Source: Chloroflexota bacterium
GTDB lineage: Bacteria > Chloroflexota > UBA6077 > JACCZL01
Assembly: GCA_020850535.1 (NCBI GenBank)
Contig: JADZEM010000068.1
Coordinates: 1 to 64,000, forward strand
Direction of reading: 5' to 3'
DNA length: 64,000 nt
The stretch's first letter is position 1, and each line of letters starts with the position of its first letter. The translations under genes and the position numbers were made by a program. Below, piece after piece: positions 44,882 to 52,173 of the stretch. The notes under the pieces are model-generated. The model did no database searches and was not told the origin of the DNA. It was given only the letters and a program-made list of their open reading frames with translations.

Positions 44882-45322
44882 ATGGCAGAGACGTGCTGCG
44901 CTCCTACGCTTCCTGCACCGGTCTGCCCACTGACCGGGCGGCCCACGCTTCCCGTCTCCCGCTCGACGGTCCTGGCCCACGCGGCCCTCGCCGATCTCCC
45001 CGAGACGGCGCTGGGGTTCTGTGACATGCCGACGTGCGATGTCGTCTACGTCGGCGCCGACGGCCTGCTGATCGAGAAGGCTCAGCTAGCGACGCGCGTG
45101 GGGATCAAGGAGACGGAGGATCCCGTTCCGGTCTGCTACTGCTGGAACGTCAGCCGGCGTCAGATCGTCGATGACCACCGCCAACACGGCCGCAGCACCA
45201 TCCGCGCAGCTATCGAGGAGCGTCTTCGACAGGGGCTGTGCCGGTGCGAGTCGGCCAATCCATCCGGCCGCTGCTGCCTCGGAGAGGTCGGACGAGCCAT
45301 CGCCGTGGCTCGGGAGGGGTGA
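44882..45322 (+). CDS. CopZ N-terminal-type protein: zinc and [2Fe-2S] domains
   Basis: The 146-residue protein has an N-terminal Cys-rich zinc domain (ETCCAPTLPAPVCPLTG) and a central beta part (LGFCDMPTCDVVYV). A [2Fe-2S]-binding BFD-like domain follows (PVCYCWNVSRRQIVDD, LCRCESANPSGRCCLG). Archaeoglobus CopZ has this module fused to a copper-chaperone HMA domain, which is absent here. It could pass or reduce copper for the nearby transport proteins. No CTCAG box precedes it. Confidence 0.8.
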   Translation: MAETCCAPTLPAPVCPLTGRPTLPVSRSTVLAHAALADLPETALGFCDMPTCDVVYVGADGLLIEKAQLATRVGIKETEDPVPVCYCWNVSRRQIVDDHRQHGRSTIRAAIEERLRQGLCRCESANPSGRCCLGEVGRAIAVAREG

Positions 45323-45377
45323 CAACCGGGCTCTCAACGGCCCTGACCGCGCGGGTGTTGGCGGGTCGGGGCACTCC

Positions 45378-45431
45378 CACAGCGAGTCATCAGGCCAGCC
45401 TCAGCATGGTTTCAGGTCGAGGGTCGACGAT
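45378..45431 (+). promoter_or_regulatory. CTCAG box J (cupredoxin-ccdA operon)
   Basis: CACAG, ATCAG, CTCAG, TTCAG start at 45378, 45389, 45400 and 45411. GACGAT follows after 10 nt. It is one of the less perfect boxes. Confidence 0.65.
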
Positions 45432-45502
45432 ACCGTCGACACCGTCGGACGCATGCCCGGAGCGGGGCTCCGCGCGTGATCCGACCATCCGGAGGACGCG
45501 TG

Positions 45503-45961
45503 ATGTCACGCGCGAAGCACCGAGACAGGCAATCCTGCCATGCCGACAGGCACCGGCGCGGCCGACTCCCCGTTCGCATCGCGTTATTCGCCCTCGTCGC
45601 CATCGGGACGGTTCTCGTGGCCGGTGCACTGCTGTTCCCGGCGCGAGGCTCAGCCGGACCGGCCGATAAGACGGTCCAGATCACGATGGGCGGGTTCAGC
45701 TCACCAGTGATCGGCGCGACGGCCGGCCAGCCGCTCCGGGTCAAGATCGTCAACCCGGATAGCTCCTATCACACCGATGGCGGCGGCTGGCACCAGCTCG
45801 CCATCCCCGAGCTGCGGGTTGACGCACGCGTGGCGCCGCGCAGCGAGTCGGTTGTGGAGATCCCCGCCGCGGCCCCCGGCGAGTACGCCTTCTATTGCGA
45901 TGTCTGCTGCGGCGGGAAGGAGAACCCGTCGATGCAGGGCGTCCTCATCGTCACGGCCTGA
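45503..45961 (+). CDS. Membrane-anchored cupredoxin with a CuA-like loop
   Basis: The 152-residue protein has an anchor (28-48) and a cupredoxin fold with His in GGWHQLAIPE and the loop YCDVCCGGKENPSM. The loop resembles the CuA C-x3-C-x3-H-x2-M pattern, but the His position is Glu/Asn and an extra Cys is present. It may bind copper in an altered site or chaperone it. GGAGG precedes the ATG at 45503. The CcdA gene starts four bases later, so a thiol-reduction partnership is likely. Confidence 0.8.
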   Translation: MSRAKHRDRQSCHADRHRRGRLPVRIALFALVAIGTVLVAGALLFPARGSAGPADKTVQITMGGFSSPVIGATAGQPLRVKIVNPDSSYHTDGGGWHQLAIPELRVDARVAPRSESVVEIPAAAPGEYAFYCDVCCGGKENPSMQGVLIVTA

Positions 45962-45965
45962 CGCC

Positions 45966-46679
45966 ATGGGCGCGCTGGGCGCACTCGACCTGACCTTGCC
46001 GGTGGTCCTCGGGGCGGCGCTGATCGACAGCATCAACCCGTGCGCGTTCGCCGTCTTGCTCACGTTCATTGCCGCGACGCTCGTCCTGGCCGAGCGCGCG
46101 AGTGCGACCGGCCCGGGTGCCCGCTGGCTCCTCTGGCGGCTGGGCCTAGTGTACGTTGGCGGCATCTTCGTCACCTACCTCGGCCTCGGTCTCGGCCTCC
46201 TCTCCTTCGCCACCTCGCTGGGTCAGACGCATTGGGTCGGGCGGACCGCGGCCGTCGGGGCGATGCTCCTCGGACTGCTGGCGCTCCAGGAGGCGCTGGT
46301 ACCCGAGTGGGGCTCGCGCCTGACGGTGCCGGCCGGCCTCCACGGCCGCCTCAAGGCGCTGAGTGCACGGGCCACCGTACCGGCGGCGTTCGCGGCCGGC
46401 GTGCTGGTTGGCCTGTGCACCGTGCCGTGTTCCGGCGCCGTCTACCTCGCGGTGCTGGGCCTGCTCGCAAGTCAGGCCACCTACCTGGAGGGCGTTGGCT
46501 ATCTGGTGCTCTACAACCTGGTCTTCGTGCTGCCGCTCGTGGTCATGCTGGCGCTGGCCGGCTCGCGGCCGGTCTTCAATCGGCTCGGCCGGTGGCAGCT
46601 CCACCATCGCGAGGCGCTCAAGGGCGGCCTCGGCGTGACGGCGATCGGGCTCGGCATCGTCCTGCTCGAAACCCTGTAG
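45966..46679 (+). CDS. ccdA: CcdA/DsbD-like transmembrane thiol transporter (copy 2)
   Basis: The 237-residue protein has six or more membrane helices and the classic CcdA cysteines in DSINPCAFAVLLTF and LVGLCTVPCSGAVYLAVLG. It carries reducing power from cytoplasmic thioredoxin to proteins outside the membrane. Its neighbour, the Cys-rich cupredoxin, and the TlpA-SurA protein are plausible recipients. Confidence 0.85.
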   Translation: MGALGALDLTLPVVLGAALIDSINPCAFAVLLTFIAATLVLAERASATGPGARWLLWRLGLVYVGGIFVTYLGLGLGLLSFATSLGQTHWVGRTAAVGAMLLGLLALQEALVPEWGSRLTVPAGLHGRLKALSARATVPAAFAAGVLVGLCTVPCSGAVYLAVLGLLASQATYLEGVGYLVLYNLVFVLPLVVMLALAGSRPVFNRLGRWQLHHREALKGGLGVTAIGLGIVLLETL

Positions 46680-46742
46680 CGCCCGCGGCACGGGCAGATG
46701 GCAGCCGCCGTCCTCACCGCCTTATCGGTGCCGCCGCGGTTC

Positions 46743-46796
46743 TCAGCGAACGCTCAGGTGCGCCTCAGCCAGGCCACAGGCTGCCCGGATACCGTC
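46743..46796 (+). promoter_or_regulatory. CTCAG box K (beta-propeller gene)
   Basis: CTCAG, CTCAG, CTCAG, CACAG start at 46743, 46754, 46765 and 46776. TACCGT follows after 10 nt. Confidence 0.75.
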
Positions 46797-46860
46797 ATGC
46801 ACGTGGACGTACCGGCCGGGCGAGGCGCTCGGCCGGCGAGCACTGGGTTGGAGACCGGGT

Positions 46861-48009
46861 ATGAGGATGAAGACCATGCTGCTGCGCGGCGCCGGCACGC
46901 TGCTGACCCTGGCTGGATTGGTGATCGGGGCGGTGCTGACAACGGGGCTCCAGGCCGAGGCACAGGCGCAGCCAGTGGCACCGGCCACCGCCGGCGTGCA
47001 GGGCACGGTCTGGGTTGCCGAGGAGGAGGGCAACGGGCGCACGGCGATCGACGCGTCGACCAATCGGGTGGTGACCCGGCTGATCGGCGTCGAGGGGCCG
47101 CACAACGTCCAGGTCGCCCCGGACGGGCGGACGGTCTGGGCGGTGAGCGGCCACGATGCCCTGGCGGTGAAGATCGACGGCACAACTTACGAGCTGCGGG
47201 GGGTGACGCCGACGGGCAAGAGCCCGGCCCACGTCGTGGTGACGCCCGACGGGAACATGGCCTACGTCACCAACGGCGACGACAACACCGTCAGCGCGAT
47301 CGACGCCGCGACCATGCAGACGGTCGCGACGATCCCGGTTGGCGCCTACCCGCACGGTCTGCGCCCCAGCCCGGACGGTCGCTGGGTCTACGTCGCGAAC
47401 GCGAAAGGCACGACGCTCAGCGTGATCGACACGCAGACAAACGAGCGCGTCGCCGAGATCGAGGTCGGGCAGGCTCCGGTCCAGGTCGGGTTCTCGCCCG
47501 ACGGGGCATCGGTCTACGCCTCGCTCGGCGGCGAGGATGCGCTCGTCAAGATCGAAGTCGCGTCGCGCACGGTGACCGGCACGACCCGCGTCGGCGTCGG
47601 GCCGATCCAGGTCTTCGTGACGCCGGACGGCCGCGAGGTCGTCGTCGCGAATCAGGGCACCCGCGCGACCCCGAGCACGACGGTCTCGATCGTGGACGCC
47701 GCGACGCTCGCCGTGACGAGCACGATCGAGACCGGGCGCGGGGCCCACGGCGTGGCCATCGAGCCCTCCGGTCGTCACGCCTACATCACCAACATCTACG
47801 GCGACGACGTGGCGGTCGTCGACCTGATCGAGCGCACGGTCGTGGCGACCGTCCCGTCCGGCGGGGCGCCGAACGGCGTGAGCTTCTCGCCGCTCGCCCC
47901 GGCGCCGGCACCGGCGGCGGAGGTGCGCCTGGCCGTGCCGCGACACGACACGCCCGCGCATGACGACGAGCCCGGGCACGAGGAGACCATGCCCGGCATG
48001 GGGCACTAG
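46861..48009 (+). CDS. Exported YVTN-type beta-propeller protein
   Basis: The 382-residue protein has a signal peptide (1-38) and about seven YVTN/NHL-like blades (GNMAYVTNGDDNTVSAID, GRWVYVANAKGTTLSVID, GRHAYITNIYGDDVAVVD). The His-rich tail ends ETMPGMGH, close to the NMPGMRH end of the multicopper oxidase. Similar propellers are found beside copper nitrite or nitrous oxide reductases and oxidases. A redox partner or copper-binding role is likely. Confidence 0.82.
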   Translation: MRMKTMLLRGAGTLLTLAGLVIGAVLTTGLQAEAQAQPVAPATAGVQGTVWVAEEEGNGRTAIDASTNRVVTRLIGVEGPHNVQVAPDGRTVWAVSGHDALAVKIDGTTYELRGVTPTGKSPAHVVVTPDGNMAYVTNGDDNTVSAIDAATMQTVATIPVGAYPHGLRPSPDGRWVYVANAKGTTLSVIDTQTNERVAEIEVGQAPVQVGFSPDGASVYASLGGEDALVKIEVASRTVTGTTRVGVGPIQVFVTPDGREVVVANQGTRATPSTTVSIVDAATLAVTSTIETGRGAHGVAIEPSGRHAYITNIYGDDVAVVDLIERTVVATVPSGGAPNGVSFSPLAPAPAPAAEVRLAVPRHDTPAHDDEPGHEETMPGMGH

Positions 48010-48030
48010 GTCCGTCCCGGGGCCGCTGCG

Positions 48031-48101
48031 CCCTGTCAGGGTGCGCCCGGCCCGCCCCCCGCTCGCGGCGGAGGTGGGGCCGCTGCGCTGCCCTGACAGG
48101 G
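48031..48101. repeat. Duplicated CCCTGWCAGGG palindrome
   Basis: CCCTGTCAGGG at 48031-48041 and CCCTGACAGGG at 48091-48101 are 11-nt palindromes, each preceded by GGCCGCTGCGC. They lie between the propeller and DUF6197 genes and could be tandem hairpins ending the propeller mRNA or a repressor site. Confidence 0.5.
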
Positions 48102-48151
48102 CGCGCGGCTCTCGTGAGCCGCCAGCCGGTTCGGCAGCGTACGGAGGCATC

Positions 48152-48514
48152 GTGACGACATCACCGACACGCGACATCCTGCTCCGGGCGCGGGCCCTCA
48201 TCGCCGACCGTCGCCGCTGGACGCGGGACGTGACGGCTCGCGACCGACACTACCGCCCGGTGTCCGCGACGGAGCCGGCGGCGATCCAGTGGTGCGCGCT
48301 CGGGGCCCTGCTCCGCGTCGCCGACGATCCGGCCGCCTTCGTCCGCGCCGTCAATCTGCTGGAGATGGCCGCCGCCGCGCTCTTCAAGCGATCGGTCCGC
48401 TGGGTCAACGACAGGCCGGGTCGCACGGCCCACGCCGACCTGCTGGCCGTCTTCGACCACGCGATTGCCGCTGCAACTGAAGCCGAGCGAGTCCAGGTCT
48501 GCCGGTCGGCCTGA
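48152..48514 (+). CDS. DUF6197 family protein
   Basis: The 120-residue protein is helical and contains the family-type AIQWCALGALLRVADD. The first part (RDILLRARALIADRRRWTRD) and the tail (ADLLAVFDHAIAAA) fit DUF6197. The function is unknown. GGAGG lies four nt before the GTG start. It has no CTCAG box of its own. Confidence 0.65.
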   Translation: MTTSPTRDILLRARALIADRRRWTRDVTARDRHYRPVSATEPAAIQWCALGALLRVADDPAAFVRAVNLLEMAAAALFKRSVRWVNDRPGRTAHADLLAVFDHAIAAATEAERVQVCRSA

Positions 48515-48616
48515 CCACACACCGCCCCTCGGGCCCGGGCAGGCACCGTGTTGAGGTCGGCGCGGTCCGGTTCGCGAAGGCCGTCCGCTACACGGCACGC
48601 CGCGTGGCCGCCGATC

Positions 48617-48670
48617 CTCACCAAGACCACAGGCCTGCCTCAGCGCAGCCTCAGCAACCGGCCGGACACT
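48617..48670 (+). promoter_or_regulatory. CTCAG box L (operon of small membrane proteins)
   Basis: CTCAC, CACAG, CTCAG, CTCAG start at 48617, 48628, 48639 and 48650, with GACACT after 10 nt. The -10 is the same as in box B. Confidence 0.75.
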
Positions 48671-48702
48671 CAGAGCAGAGAGCGTGCGGAGGAGGCCTGG
48701 TG

Positions 48703-48996
48703 GTGTCGGAGATCGTCCAGTTCGTGCAGGCCAACGCGAGCTGGCTGATGCTCGCGGTTCTCTTCGGGGCGATGCTCCTGATGCATCGCGCGGCTGGGTG
48801 CGGCATGAGCCACGACCGGCATCCCAGCCCGTCGACGGGGACGTCCCCGTCAGACCAGCGCTCCGGTACGCGCCAGGATGGCGAGCCGATGAGCCAGGGC
48901 GCGGGAGCGCCCCGGTCGAAGGCGTGCCACGGACCGGACGCGGTCGCGCACCGGCCACGTGTCGGAGCCAGCGCAGAGGAAGGAGGGCGAACATGA
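48703..48996 (+). CDS. Small single-span membrane protein with Cys/His tail
   Basis: The 97-residue protein has one membrane helix (SWLMLAVLFGAMLLM) followed by HRAAGCGMSHDRH and a disordered tail. The Cys/Met/His cluster next to the membrane resembles small copper-resistance proteins. GGAGG precedes the GTG start. Its stop overlaps the next gene by four bases. Confidence 0.55.
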   Translation: MSEIVQFVQANASWLMLAVLFGAMLLMHRAAGCGMSHDRHPSPSTGTSPSDQRSGTRQDGEPMSQGAGAPRSKACHGPDAVAHRPRVGASAEEGGRT

Positions 48997-49658
48997 TCGG
49001 CAGGCGTCTCCGCAACGGAGGAAGTGTCCTTGCCGCGGTGGTCGCGGTGACTGGTCTCGGCCTGGTGCTGGTCCGTACCGCGAACGACGCACCGGCATCG
49101 CCCGTCACCGTCTCGATGGTCGACGGCGCACGCGCGATGGATCGCGTGGCGACCGTCATGCAGACACACGGTCGGGCGATGCTGGCCGAGGGGAGCGAGC
49201 GCGCCGACGCCGCGATGACCGCGGATGGGCAGCGTTGGCTCGACGATGGAGCGGGACTCCTGACGGGCGGACGCTGGATGAGCATGGACCCGCTTTCGCC
49301 GGCCAATCTGGCGACGCCCCCCGCCGAGCTGGCCCGCCAGGGAACGTGGGGAGAGCTCACGCGGACGGCCCAGGCGATGCGCCACGTCCCCGAGCGAGCG
49401 TCGGCGACCGACCTCCGGGCACTCCGCCAGAACGGCCAGGCCATGGTCGGCGAAGGACAGGCGATGCGCTGGCACGCCCACGTGATGAGCGAGGCGGTCA
49501 GCGACATGGCCGTCCGCCACGCCGGCACAGCGCGGAACCTGCCCGACCTGCTCGCCGCGACGGAGGAGCTCCGCCGCGCCGGTCACGGCCTCGAAGCGAC
49601 CGGCGGTCGGATGGTGGCCTACGCCGACCGCATGTCCGCCTCGCTCGGCGCTCGGTGA
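48993..49658 (+). CDS. Exported helical protein of unknown function
   Basis: The 221-residue protein has an N-terminal anchor (10-28) and a long helical region rich in Met, Ala and Arg (GARAMDRVATVMQTHGRAML, GQAMRWHAHVMSEAVSDMAV). It lacks Cys. The regular Met and His spacing could bind copper weakly; this is speculative. It is coupled to the previous gene by ATGA and precedes a DUF5676 gene. Confidence 0.55.
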   Translation: MIGRRLRNGGSVLAAVVAVTGLGLVLVRTANDAPASPVTVSMVDGARAMDRVATVMQTHGRAMLAEGSERADAAMTADGQRWLDDGAGLLTGGRWMSMDPLSPANLATPPAELARQGTWGELTRTAQAMRHVPERASATDLRALRQNGQAMVGEGQAMRWHAHVMSEAVSDMAVRHAGTARNLPDLLAATEELRRAGHGLEATGGRMVAYADRMSASLGAR

Positions 49659-49716
49659 GCGACCCGAGCAGGAGAGCGACGGTCGCAGCAGGTCACAGGA
49701 AGCCGAAAGGAGCGAC

Positions 49717-50022
49717 ATGATGAGACGCCTTGACATCCTGCTCGTCAGCTCCACCACGACAGCGTTCGCGGTGATCCTCTACCTCGTCTGCGTCGCGTTC
49801 CGGCTGGTCTTTCCGGGCTGGGCGATGTACGAGCTGGATCGCTGGGTCGCCATCTTCCCGGGCTTCAGCTGGTCCGTCCTCGGCGTGACGATCGGCCTGA
49901 TCGAGATCGCCGCCGCTGCCGCGCTCGGATCTGCCCTCTACGCCTGGCTCTACAACGCCCTGGCGCGCCGGCTCATCTCCCGAGGTGCGGGGGCTGAGCC
50001 GCCGGTCCGAGCGGTCGCGTGA
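49717..50022 (+). CDS. DUF5676 family membrane protein
   Basis: The 101-residue protein has two membrane helices with a short loop (VFPGWAMYELDRWVAIFPGF) typical of DUF5676. Members often lie beside DUF2933 and copper-handling genes, as here; their function is unknown. AAAGGAG precedes the ATG. It probably belongs to the box L operon. Confidence 0.75.
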   Translation: MMRRLDILLVSSTTTAFAVILYLVCVAFRLVFPGWAMYELDRWVAIFPGFSWSVLGVTIGLIEIAAAAALGSALYAWLYNALARRLISRGAGAEPPVRAVA

Positions 50023-50078
50023 CCGCCGACGGTCCCCGCCCGGCGTGGTGAGCGAGGGCCGGGCGTTCGCGCTCGGCC

Positions 50079-50132
50079 CTCAGCCAGCCCTCAGCCTGCG
50101 CTTAGGCCGCCCTCAGGTGGCTCGCCTACACT
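50079..50132 (+). promoter_or_regulatory. CTCAG box M (DUF305 gene)
   Basis: CTCAG, CTCAG, CTTAG, CTCAG start at 50079, 50090, 50101 and 50112. TACACT follows after 10 nt, close to a standard -10. Confidence 0.8.
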
Positions 50133-50196
50133 CCGGGAGAGGCCCCCCGCCTCCCATCACCGGGGCGCGACGCTCCGGATCGTAGAGGTAGCCCCC

Positions 50197-50928
50197 ATGA
50201 AACGATGGCTTGTTGCTCTGGCCGCGGTTGCGGCGCTCGTGGTCGGGACGACCTGGTGGCTCACGCCGGCCCGCGCGCAGACCCTCGACACGCTCGGTGG
50301 CGAGGAGTTCGAGAAAGCGTTCCTGCGCGAGATGATCATGCACCACGCGATGGCCGTGATGATGGCCCAGCCGATCCCCGAGCGGGCCGTCCACGACGAG
50401 CTCAAGGCGGTCGGGCGCAGCATCATCACCAGCCAGACGGCCGAGATCGAGCAGATGCGGACCTGGCTGCGGGACTGGTACGGGATCGACCAGCCGATGC
50501 CGATGATGCAGCCGGGCCAGGGCATGGGCTCCGGCATGGGCCAGGGCGGGCACATGATGCCCGGCATGCACGAGAGCATGCACGGAGCGGGCAATCAGGG
50601 CATGATGCCCGGCCAGGGCCAGGGCATGATGCCAGGCATGGGGCAAGGGCAGACGCCCGGTCAGGGCAGCGGCATGCCGATGGACCAGTGCTCCGGCATG
50701 GGCATGGAGATGATGGGCATGATAACCGGCCTCGCCGGCCCACGCCTGGAGGCCACGTTCATGGCGATGATGATCCCGCACCACGAGGGGGCGATCACGA
50801 TGGCGCGGCTGGCCGCCGAGCGGGCCACGCACGAGGAGCTGCGCACGCTGGCGCGGAAGATCGTCGAGGACCAGTCCGGCGAGATCCAGTCGTTCAACCA
50901 GTGGCTCGCCGCCTGGTACAACCTGTAA
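50197..50928 (+). CDS. Exported DUF305 protein with duplicated domain and Met-rich linker
   Basis: The 243-residue protein has a signal peptide (1-27) and two DUF305 halves. The first has FLREMIMHHAMAVMMAQ, the second AMMIPHHEGAITMARLA, each with the family HH pair. Between them lies a Gly/Gln/Met-rich linker of about 60 residues with repeated MMPG and HMMPGMH units. DUF305 domains are ferritin-like and linked to copper; the Met-rich linker is a typical Cu(I)-binding sequence. It stands alone between box M and a terminator. Confidence 0.85.
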   Translation: MKRWLVALAAVAALVVGTTWWLTPARAQTLDTLGGEEFEKAFLREMIMHHAMAVMMAQPIPERAVHDELKAVGRSIITSQTAEIEQMRTWLRDWYGIDQPMPMMQPGQGMGSGMGQGGHMMPGMHESMHGAGNQGMMPGQGQGMMPGMGQGQTPGQGSGMPMDQCSGMGMEMMGMITGLAGPRLEATFMAMMIPHHEGAITMARLAAERATHEELRTLARKIVEDQSGEIQSFNQWLAAWYNL

Positions 50929-50952
50929 CCGACGTCGGCAGCGCTGCCATCA

Positions 50953-50980
50953 GGGGCCGGTCTAGACGGACCGGCCCCTT
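50953..50980 (+). terminator. Terminator after the DUF305 gene
   Basis: A 10-bp perfect stem (GGGGCCGGTC with GACCGGCCCC) and 6-nt loop are followed by TT, about 25 nt behind the stop codon. Confidence 0.65.
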
Positions 50981-51005
50981 CGTCATGCCTCCCTTTTTGG
51001 AGACG

Positions 51006-51059
51006 CTCAGGGAATACTCAGGCGCGATTCAGCCCTCGCTCAGCGGCGTTCGCGATAGT
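51006..51059 (+). promoter_or_regulatory. CTCAG box N (HMA gene)
   Basis: CTCAG, CTCAG, TTCAG, CTCAG start at 51006, 51017, 51028 and 51039. GATAGT follows after 10 nt. Confidence 0.75.
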
Positions 51060-51147
51060 AGGCGCAGGCCGAGCGCCGATCGTGGACAGCTCCGCGTGAC
51101 CGGATCCAGGATCGGCTGCCCGCCGAGTCCTTCTGTGGAGCCTCACC

Positions 51148-51384
51148 ATGGCCACCTCGTGCCAACGCGTGACTCTTGCGATCTACGGTCTGTCCTGCGG
51201 TGGCGGTGGTGCGCTCGGCGTCGAGCGGGCGCTCGAGGGCACGCCGGGCGTCCTGCGCGCGTACGTCAATCCGCTGACGGAGATGGCCTACGTGGAGCTT
51301 GATCCCGGCTCCACCACGCACGACCGCCTCGTCGCCGCGGTGCGCCACGCCGGCTTCGACGCCAGTGCGCCAGAACCGCGCTGA
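51148..51384 (+). CDS. Heavy-metal-associated (HMA) domain protein with altered metal motif
   Basis: The 78-residue protein has the HMA beta-alpha-beta fold (VTLAIYGLSCGGGGALGVERAL, read as fold; VLRAYVNPLTEMAYVEL; LVAAVRHAGFDA). The usual CxxC copper motif is reduced to a single Cys (SCGGGG). A second Cys is only at position 5. It could bind copper as a dimer or with altered affinity. It follows box N with a leader of about 80 nt. Confidence 0.75.
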   Translation: MATSCQRVTLAIYGLSCGGGGALGVERALEGTPGVLRAYVNPLTEMAYVELDPGSTTHDRLVAAVRHAGFDASAPEPR

Positions 51385-51399
51385 GTCCGCGCCCGATCG

Positions 51400-51453
51400 C
51401 TCACGTGTTCATCAAGCCTCACTCAGCCCCGTCCCGGGTGGCGATCCGATACT
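51400..51453 (+). promoter_or_regulatory. Degenerate CTCAG box O (DUF2933 gene)
   Basis: CTCAC, ATCAA, CTCAG and CCCGG occupy 51400, 51411, 51422 and 51433, and GATACT lies 10 nt after the last. The geometry is kept but only two pentamers are good. Confidence 0.5.
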
Positions 51454-51662
51454 GACCCCGACGAGACGGCCATTCGGGGTCCCCTCACGAGGCACTCATG
51501 GCAACACACCTGCCTGAAGCACCAGCCGGCTCTGGCGACCGCGATCCCGGCTGCGGCATAGACGTCAATCACACGAGAGTCGCTGCCGGCCGGCAGCCTG
51601 GCGGCGGAAACATGGACGTCAGCTCGCAGCAATGCCCGGCAGCGATCGAGAGGAGATCGAGC

Positions 51663-51887
51663 ATGAGACCGACGGAATCGACGAGCTGGCGCGCGTGGCT
51701 GCGGTCACCCACCGGCCTCCTCGCGATGGCGGCAGTCGTGCTGGCAGCCGTCTATACGGCGACACAGCACACTGAGCACGTCCTGGCCGCCCTCCCATTC
51801 GCCTTCGTTCTGCTCTGCCCACTCATGCACCTGTTCATGCACGGGGGCCACGATCGTGGGGGGTATGAGGAGCAGGCGCAACGCTGA
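51663..51887 (+). CDS. DUF2933 family small membrane protein
   Basis: The 74-residue protein has two membrane segments and ends with the family hallmark LLCPLMHLFMHGGHD. The Met/His cluster suggests copper or zinc binding at the membrane. AGGAG precedes the ATG at 51663; a longer frame from 51498 lacks such support. It is the last gene of the copper region. Confidence 0.8.
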   Translation: MRPTESTSWRAWLRSPTGLLAMAAVVLAAVYTATQHTEHVLAALPFAFVLLCPLMHLFMHGGHDRGGYEEQAQR

Positions 51888-52092
51888 ACGCAATGGCGCC
51901 GGCGCGGTGGTTGCATGTCTGCCCCGACCTCGTTGACGCGCCGCTCTGCTGCTGCCGCATGTGTGCATGTCCGCGTATTTACTGCCCTTGTACACGCCTC
52001 GATTCATGCCTGGGCGGTTCTGACCATAGCATCAACGCTTTCATGTGGGCGGTGCCTGTATCTTATCACTAATTCGCAACATCGCGGACAAA

Positions 52093-52149
52093 GAAAAGGG
52101 CCGACGCATGTGAGCCGGGGACTGCTCTCCCAGCCCACATGCGTCGGCC
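52093..52149 (-). terminator. Rho-independent terminator of the PRTRC/helicase operon
   Basis: A 14-bp perfect stem (52099-52112 with 52136-52149, GGCCGACGCATGTG) is followed on the minus strand by CTTTTCTTTG. It lies 24 nt behind the helicase stop codon. The bases from 51888 to 52092 show no gene. Confidence 0.85.
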
Positions 52150-52173
52150 TGTCCATCGACAGTGGTGCTTCGA

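Noticed and set aside
51498-51662. A longer DUF2933 protein
   Set aside because: The extra 55 residues have no family match, and AGGAG is well placed before the ATG at 51663.
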